From: Polyangiaceae bacterium
GTDB lineage: Bacteria > Myxococcota_A > Polyangia > Polyangiales > Polyangiaceae
Length of the DNA: 64,000 bases
Reading direction: 5' to 3'
Assembly: GCA_013361525.1 (NCBI GenBank)
Contig: JABFXY010000066.1
Span: 31,182 to 95,181, forward strand
The notes below the pieces were generated by a model. That model did no database searches. It saw only the letters and a list, made by a program, of their open reading frames with translations, and was not told where the DNA came from. The position numbers were made by a program, and so were the translations under genes. Positions 59,515 to 64,000 of this stretch are shown one piece after another; position 1 is the stretch's first letter; each line of letters begins with the position of its first letter.

Positions 59515-60185
59515 GTCACTTCCTCCTTCGACGTCTGCGGCCCGCGAATGAAGCTCATCAGTTTCTTCATCGCGCGACTGCGAATCGCGCGGATGTTCTG
59601 GCTCGTCGTGCCCCAGCGCTGCGCCAGCTCGGCGGAGACGTCGTTCGGCAATCGCTGGTTGTCCGCGCCGACACGTTGATAGAGCGCCGTCACGCGCAAG
59701 ACGTCTTGCTCTCGATCGGTGAGCTCGTCGAGCGCGCGGCGAACGGCTCGCAGCTCCGGGGACGAAGGCGGCGACGGCTCGTCGATATCGTCACAAGAGA
59801 CCTGTTCGATGAGCGGGGAAGCGGAGACCTCGGTGCCCCGACCGATCGCGTCGACGACGAGGTTCTGGGCGATTCGTCCGAGCCACGCGCGCGTGCGTTG
59901 GCGTTTGCGATCGACGTCGGCTTCCTCTGCAGGGCGATACGAGCGCGCGTATTGGAACGCGCGCTGGAACGTCTCCTGGACCAGATCGTCCACGGCGACG
60001 CCGGCCGTCCGCTGCAGCGTCGCCTCGCGGCGCTTGAGCGCGCCGTAGAGGTATCGGACGTGCCGCTGGTAGAACGCAGACTGCGCGGCGCGCGCTTCCG
60101 CGGAGTTCACCTCGCGCAACGTCGCCCGCGCGAGCAGCTGCTCGTCATCCAGCTCTTCGAGCGAGGTGCGAAAATCCACGTGCAT
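59511..60185 (-). CDS. ECF-type RNA polymerase sigma factor
   Basis: 224 aa. Region 2 is in AAQSAFYQRHVRYLYGALKRRE and DLVQETFQRAFQYARSYRP with RAWLGRIAQNLVVDAIGRG, and region 4 in ELTDREQDVLRVTAL, ELAQRWGTTSQNIRAIRSRAMKKL. It lacks region 1.1 and 3, as ECF sigmas do. It would direct polymerase to a dedicated promoter set, probably including its own operon and perhaps the ADP-ribosyltransferase gene. The next gene is coupled by ATGA overlap and is the likely antagonist. A short Glu-rich spacer (SCDDIDEPSPPSSPEL) separates regions 2 and 4. Confidence 0.87.
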   Translation of the reverse strand: MHVDFRTSLEELDDEQLLARATLREVNSAEARAAQSAFYQRHVRYLYGALKRREATLQRTAGVAVDDLVQETFQRAFQYARSYRPAEEADVDRKRQRTRAWLGRIAQNLVVDAIGRGTEVSASPLIEQVSCDDIDEPSPPSSPELRAVRRALDELTDREQDVLRVTALYQRVGADNQRLPNDVSAELAQRWGTTSQNIRAIRSRAMKKLMSFIRGPQTSKEEVT

Positions 60186-60293
60186 GGGGGGCGGGTTCGG
60201 CCGGAGGTCTTACGACCTTCCCCCTCTACTGCGAAGCGTGACAGGGGAGGACGCCGAAGGCGCCGCCCCGCCATTTCCCGCTCGATTCCGCGC

Positions 60294-61682
60294 TCACTCG
60301 GTCCCGGCTACGGTTTTTCCGCGCCCCACCCAGACCGTCTTCACGTTTACGAAGGCGCGGAGGCCGTGGACGCCGAGCTCGCGACCGTAGCCGCTCCGCT
60401 TCACGCCCCCGAAGGGTACACGCGGATCCGAGGCGACCATGGCGTTCACGAACGTCTGCCCGGCTTCGATATCGTCGACGAACCGGTGTTGCTCGCCCAA
60501 ATCGTTCGTCCAGACGCTGCTGCCCAACCCGAGCTCCGTCTCGTTGGCAATTGCGATCGCCTCGTCCACGTCCTTTGCTTCGATCAGGCTCGCGACGGGG
60601 CCGAACACTTCTTCGCGGCGGGCCGGCGCGTCTTTCGGGAGCGACGCGAGCACGCCGGGGCGAAACCAATACCCCTTGTCGCCGAACGCAACGCCGCCAG
60701 TGAGAAGCCTCGCACCCGCCGCGACGGAGCGCGACACCTGATCGACGACGTCGCGGCGAACCGAGTCGAGCGCGAGCGGCCCGATCTGCGTCGCAGCCAC
60801 CATCGGATCGCCGACGACCAGCGACGCAAACGCGCTCGTGATGCGCTCCTCGAAGGTGCGGTACACGTCGCGGTGCACGATGAAACGCTTCGCGTTGATG
60901 CACGATTGCCCGTTGTTCAACGTACGGGATGCGACGGCAGCCTCGATCGCGGCGTCGAGATCTGCGGACGGCATCACGACGAACGCATCGCTCCCGCCGA
61001 GCTCGAGCACCGTCGGCTTGATGAGCTTGCCTGCCTGCGAAGCGACAGCGGCACCCGCCGCTTCGCTACCGGTGAGCGTCGCGGCGACGACGCGCGGATC
61101 GTCGAGGACGCGCGAGACCTGAGCGGCACCAATGAGCAACGTCTGAAATGCGCCCTCCGGGAAGCCCGCACGGCGTGCGACGTCCTCGATGGCGAGCGCG
61201 CAACGAGGAACGTTGGAAGCGTGCTTGAGGAGCCCGACATTGCCCGCCATCAGTGCGGGCGCGAAGAACCGGAACACCTGCCAAAATGGAAAGTTCCACG
61301 GCATCACGGCGAGCACCGGCCCCAATGGCAGATACCGAACCCAGCTCTCGTTCGGGGTCGACATCCTCTCGTCGGAGAGGCTCACTTCGGCGTGATCCGC
61401 GTAGTAGCGGCAAACGCGTGCGCACTTTTCGGCCTCGGCGACGGCCGACGCGAGGGTCTTGCCCATCTCCTCCGTCATCGTGCGCGCGAGCCGATCCTTG
61501 TCGGCCTCGAGGATGTCCGCGGCCTTGCGCATCGCGATCGCACGCGCAGCGAAGCTCGTCTTTCGCCACGAGGCGTACGTGCGCGCCGCGAGCGCGAGCT
61601 TCGCATCGATGTCGCGATCGCCCAGCTGCGCGAACGTCTCGAGCGTCTCACCGGTACGAGGATCGATGCTGGCAATCGGCAT
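60294..61682 (-). CDS. Succinate-semialdehyde dehydrogenase (ALDH family)
   Basis: 462 aa from the ATG at 61682, just before PIASIDPRTGETLETF. ALDH motifs: PLGPVLAVMPWNFPFWQVFRF, the NAD-binding strand TLTGSEAAGAAVASQAG, catalytic Glu in VLELGGSDAF and catalytic Cys in NNGQSCINAKRF. The FPFGGVKRSGYGRELG-like ending (VPFGGVKRSGYGRELGVHG) is typical of the GabD/Sad subgroup that oxidises succinate semialdehyde to succinate in GABA degradation. Length is normal. Divergent from a Gly-linker lipoprotein. Confidence 0.88.
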   Translation of the reverse strand: MPIASIDPRTGETLETFAQLGDRDIDAKLALAARTYASWRKTSFAARAIAMRKAADILEADKDRLARTMTEEMGKTLASAVAEAEKCARVCRYYADHAEVSLSDERMSTPNESWVRYLPLGPVLAVMPWNFPFWQVFRFFAPALMAGNVGLLKHASNVPRCALAIEDVARRAGFPEGAFQTLLIGAAQVSRVLDDPRVVAATLTGSEAAGAAVASQAGKLIKPTVLELGGSDAFVVMPSADLDAAIEAAVASRTLNNGQSCINAKRFIVHRDVYRTFEERITSAFASLVVGDPMVAATQIGPLALDSVRRDVVDQVSRSVAAGARLLTGGVAFGDKGYWFRPGVLASLPKDAPARREEVFGPVASLIEAKDVDEAIAIANETELGLGSSVWTNDLGEQHRFVDDIEAGQTFVNAMVASDPRVPFGGVKRSGYGRELGVHGLRAFVNVKTVWVGRGKTVAGTE

Positions 61683-61762
61683 TCGAAGAGCGGTAGCACC
61701 ACGCTTCGCTGCCGTCAGCGGGGGCGATCGCCGCACCGGCGACGACACGCGAAGAGCGCTGA

Positions 61763-61768
61763 TAGTCT
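61763..61768 (+). promoter_or_regulatory. TAGTCT -10 box just before the lipoprotein start
   Basis: TAGTCT at 61763-61768, 7 nt before the ATG at 61776. With standard spacing, +1 falls on or next to the ATG. No Shine-Dalgarno sequence and no clear -35 box. Confidence 0.3.
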
Positions 61769-61775
61769 CGTCGCC

Positions 61776-62426
61776 ATGAGCACTTCGTTATGGCGCGCGA
61801 CCACCACGAAACCGATTTCGATCCTCATGCTGGCGGGGTCGCTCGTCGCTGCATGCGGCGACGATGATGGAAGCGGCGGCACGGGTGGAACCCCGTCGAG
61901 CGGCGGCGGAGCGAACGGCGGCGCGGCTCCTCAAGGTGGAGGTGGCGCGGCCGACGGCGGGGAAGCGAGCGCTGGAGGCGCCGAGCCGACAGGTGGCGCC
62001 GGCGGCGCGACCGGCGGAAGCGGAGAAGGCGGGAGCGGCGGCAACGCAGCCGGCACCACCATTTCCACCTCCGCGTGTGCGGGTGACGTCTGCGACTTCA
62101 CCATCGAAGGCTTCGACTTGGCGGAGCACGACGGCAAAACGGTCTATTTCGGGATCCTACGCCAAGGGCAAATGGGCTTCGTCGCCGAGGGCTCGGGCGT
62201 CGTAGAGAACGGGACATTCTCCGGCGCTTTGCCCGGCTCCCTCGAGAAGGGCGCCCTTTATTTCGTCAACTACTATCTCGATTTGAGCAGCGACGGCGAG
62301 TGCGAGCCGACGCCGACCGACTCGGTCTGGCGCATATCGTTGCCCGTCATCAATGCCCATTACCATTTGAGCATGACCGACGACGCGACCTATCTGTCGA
62401 ACCTCGGCTGCGGCGGCTTTCCGTGA
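61776..62426 (+). CDS. Lipoprotein with Gly-rich linker and small beta domain
   Basis: 216 aa. The signal ends in LVAAC with lipid cysteine, followed by a 65-residue Gly/Ala/Ser linker. The C-terminal 120 residues (CAGDVCDFTIEGFDLAEHDGK, VYFGILRQGQMGFVAEGSG, ALYFVNYYLDLSSDGECEPT) look like a small immunoglobulin-like beta domain with a few cysteines. No family recognised. It is divergent from the aldehyde dehydrogenase gene and convergent with a small membrane protein gene. Confidence 0.65.
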   Translation: MSTSLWRATTTKPISILMLAGSLVAACGDDDGSGGTGGTPSSGGGANGGAAPQGGGGAADGGEASAGGAEPTGGAGGATGGSGEGGSGGNAAGTTISTSACAGDVCDFTIEGFDLAEHDGKTVYFGILRQGQMGFVAEGSGVVENGTFSGALPGSLEKGALYFVNYYLDLSSDGECEPTPTDSVWRISLPVINAHYHLSMTDDATYLSNLGCGGFP

Positions 62427-62440
62427 TGGTTCGAGCTGGA

Positions 62441-62788
62441 TCATTCCGGGGCGCGCGCTATGCGCAGCGCCCCGATACTCGAAGCGAGGGTCGCGAGCGC
62501 AACGAGCGCGAAAGCGAGCGCGAGGTTGTGCAATGACTCGCCGGTTCCAATCATCCAGATCCAACGCTCGTCGGCCGACACCTCGCCCATCGCGGAGAAC
62601 GATTTGATGAGGCCGGTGACGAGGCCGAGCGCGCCGCAGACGAGGGTCAAAGCGCCGAGGGTGAGCTGCAGCGGGACGAACCGCTCTTTGGGGCTGAGCG
62701 CATAACGAATGGCCGCGGCGAGCGCCATCAAGCCGAACGCACAAGTCGGAATCATTCCCCACCCACCCAATCGAAACATCTCGAGCAT
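62441..62788 (-). CDS. Small three-helix membrane protein (ExbB/MotA-like)
   Basis: 115 aa from the ATG at 62788, with GGAGG about 7 nt upstream. Three hydrophobic helices: MIPTCAFGLMALAAAIRYAL, FVPLQLTLGALTLVCGALGLVTGLI and NLALAFALVALATLASSIGAL. The pattern GLVTGLIKSFSAMGEV, a helix, and GESLHNLALAFALVALATLA recalls the MotA/ExbB core (a GL-x-G motif and the final helix). It may be an ExbB-type subunit without a partner, or just a small membrane protein. Confidence 0.5.
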   Translation of the reverse strand: MLEMFRLGGWGMIPTCAFGLMALAAAIRYALSPKERFVPLQLTLGALTLVCGALGLVTGLIKSFSAMGEVSADERWIWMIGTGESLHNLALAFALVALATLASSIGALRIARAPE

Positions 62789-62924
62789 CGCGTAACCTCC
62801 GCAGCCGCTCGAGCAGGACACGTGCCGCCGCGAATCGCGCGGTCCGATGCTCGTTTCGTCCGGCACGGAGGACAAAGTCGCTCGAAGCGTCCGGCGAAGC
62901 GGACGCTCCCCGACCCCGACGTGA

Positions 62925-64000
62925 CTAGCGCGTGATGATGAGGCCGCGTTGCGAGAGCTCGACGAGGAGCGCGAGCGCGTCGACCGGCGCCATCGACGAG
63001 ACATCGACGATCTCGTCGATGGTGGACACGCCGTCGATGAGCGAAAGGATGAAGCCCTGGCGGTGGTCGAGCGTCATCAGCGCGAGCTCGTCCGCAGAGA
63101 CCACGACCTTCGGAACCGAGCCCCGCCCGAGCTTGTCGATGTACGTGCGCTTCAAGAGCTCGCGCGAGCTCTCGAGGTAACGCGCGGCGGCCTCGAACCC
63201 AGGCCTGCGATGGAGGAGGTCTTCTGCGTGCATCAGCACGCCGACATAGTTACCGCGCTCGAACGCAGCGCGAATGGGCTTCAGATCGGCATCGTCTTCG
63301 GACTCGAGCGCGTCGGCGATCGCGTTGGATTCCTCGGCCGACAAAGCCGCCTCTTCGACTTCGATGTCCGCTTCGGACGAGCGGCGTGCGGGCGTCGGCT
63401 CCGGGATTTCGGACACCAACAGGCCGTCTTCGAGCAGGCCCTCCGGCGCGGGGAGCCAGCCGCCGGACAGCTGCGGCCGTCGCGGCCGCGCGACGACCGG
63501 GGTGATGATCCGGTTGTTCGACGTCGTATCGAGATCGGGGAGCGGATCCGGCTCGGCGGCGGCGCTGGCGCCGTCGTTTTCTTGGTCGTCGATCTCCTCG
63601 GCCTCGTCGCTTTCCTCTTCGTCTTCGCGTTCGGGAGGCCAACGCGCCGTCGATCGCCGCGAGACACTGACGGGAGGAAGATCGCTGTCGGCCGTCAACG
63701 CAATGACCGGCTCGAGCGGGAGCGGCTCGTCCGAAGACCATTGCGCGGTCGAGCGGTGCGGCATCAGCACGTCCGCTTCGGGCTGCTCGTCCGCAATCGG
63801 AGGCTTCGTGATCTCCTCGCTACGATCGCGCGAGAGCGCGTCGGCGCGCGCGATCCAAGGCGGCGCCAGGTCGTAGCGAATACCAACGATCGGCGTCGAC
63901 TCTTGTCCCGCCAGCGGAGCAGAGGAACCCAGCGGAGCAGAGGAACCCAGCGGAGCAGAGGAACCCAGCGGAGCAGAGGAACCCAGCGGAGCAGAGGAAC
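62925..64000 (-). CDS. DUF4388-like C-terminal winged-helix protein, partial (runs off right edge)
   Basis: The reading frame is open from 62925 to the right edge. At the edge the sequence is an 18-bp tandem repeat coding G-S-S-A-P-L repeats, then a linker AGQESTPIVGIRYDLAPPW. A charged stretch (EDEEESDEAEEIDDQEND), a helical stretch (FERGNYVGVLMHAEDLLHRRPGFEAAARYL) and a final winged-helix-like part (LDHRQGFILSLIDGVSTIDEIVDVSSM, LALLVELSQRGLI) follow. The C-terminus resembles proteins with DUF4388/PATAN domains. The N-terminus is outside the window. Function unknown. Confidence 0.6.
   Translation of the reverse strand, partial: SSAPLGSSAPLGSSAPLGSSAPLGSSAPLAGQESTPIVGIRYDLAPPWIARADALSRDRSEEITKPPIADEQPEADVLMPHRSTAQWSSDEPLPLEPVIALTADSDLPPVSVSRRSTARWPPEREDEEESDEAEEIDDQENDGASAAAEPDPLPDLDTTSNNRIITPVVARPRRPQLSGGWLPAPEGLLEDGLLVSEIPEPTPARRSSEADIEVEEAALSAEESNAIADALESEDDADLKPIRAAFERGNYVGVLMHAEDLLHRRPGFEAAARYLESSRELLKRTYIDKLGRGSVPKVVVSADELALMTLDHRQGFILSLIDGVSTIDEIVDVSSMAPVDALALLVELSQRGLIITR
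63912..64000. repeat. 18-bp tandem repeat inside the right-edge gene
   Basis: Unit CAGCGGAGCAGAGGAACC, repeated almost five times from 63912 to 64000, perfect in all copies seen. It is in frame (18 = 6 codons) and codes G-S-S-A-P-L repeats. It continues beyond the window, so copy number is not known. Coding use and no spacers exclude CRISPR. Confidence 0.85.

Noticed and set aside
59676..61775. Upstream part of a 916-codon plus-strand frame ahead of the lipoprotein at 61776
   Set aside because: Antisense to the sigma factor and aldehyde dehydrogenase genes. Only the part from 61776, with its own signal peptide and lipobox, is credible.
63912..64000. Tandem repeat as a CRISPR array or satellite
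   Set aside because: Units are 18 bp with no spacers and stay in the reading frame of the edge gene.

Overview
The window is a dense, high-G+C piece of chromosome that looks like a myxobacterium (Myxococcota, probably the Polyangia/Sandaracinus side). The pointers are Hanks-type Ser/Thr kinases with HRDVSPQN-like catalytic loops, many lipoproteins with long Gly/Ser/Ala linkers after the lipid cysteine, a DUF4215-type Cys-rich repeat, MYXO-CTERM-like tails, DUF4388/PATAN proteins and PEGA proteins. Coding density is high, genes overlap often (ATGA, GTGA and TTGA junctions; convergent 3' overlaps of 10-36 bp), and no gene-free stretch exceeds 300 bases. The longest are 43927-44144, which shows nothing, and 46192-46456, upstream of the efflux operon, with no clear signal. 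No insertion sequence, integrase, prophage or CRISPR array was seen.

Left end (1-3.4 kb, minus strand): a YceI-like lipoprotein, a small lipoprotein ending in C-G-E-G-S-C-G, a fusion of an MNIO (DUF692) iron oxidase with its DUF2063/BufC-type partner, and the start of a Ser/Thr kinase. This looks like an undescribed RiPP system in which the C-terminal cysteines of a lipoprotein are modified, and it is the best candidate for new biology. From 3.5 to 20 kb lie a Cys-rich lipoprotein, a beta-helix lipoprotein translationally coupled to a PEGA protein, a kinase, Lon, a TetR regulator with striking repeats upstream, a beta-CASP nuclease, an operon of beta-helix protein, MauG-like peroxidase, SO2930-like dihaem cytochrome and glycerophosphodiesterase, then gpsA overlapping an FGGY sugar kinase.

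Middle (20-44 kb): cell-envelope and secreted functions. These are an L,D-transpeptidase, an S9 peptidase, a secreted HEXXH metallopeptidase with a MYXO-CTERM tail, a kinase with an integral membrane N-terminus, two glycoside hydrolases, a Wzx-type flippase, a hydrolase/LysR divergent pair with two spaced palindromes, a DUF4388-TPR protein, a coupled pair of RlaP-like nucleotidyltransferases, a Cys-rich PPC-domain lipoprotein, a rhomboid protease with a zinc ribbon, and an ExbD-like lipoprotein. A tRNA-Arg(CCG) follows at 44.1 kb.

Right end (44-64 kb): an ASH-type choice-of-anchor protein with a small membrane partner, a methyltransferase, a complete TolC/HlyD/RND efflux operon, a copper monooxygenase-like (PHM-type) lipoprotein, a divergent pair of LigB-type DOPA dioxygenase and aromatic amino acid decarboxylase, an ADP-ribosyltransferase-like toxin candidate behind an ECF sigma factor and its coupled membrane regulator, a succinate-semialdehyde dehydrogenase, small membrane and lipoproteins, and a partial gene running off the edge through an 18-bp in-frame repeat.

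Several genes have a TAnnnT box only 6-12 bp before the start codon and no Shine-Dalgarno sequence, which suggests leaderless transcripts. Most functional calls rest on motif recognition by eye; no database search was possible.
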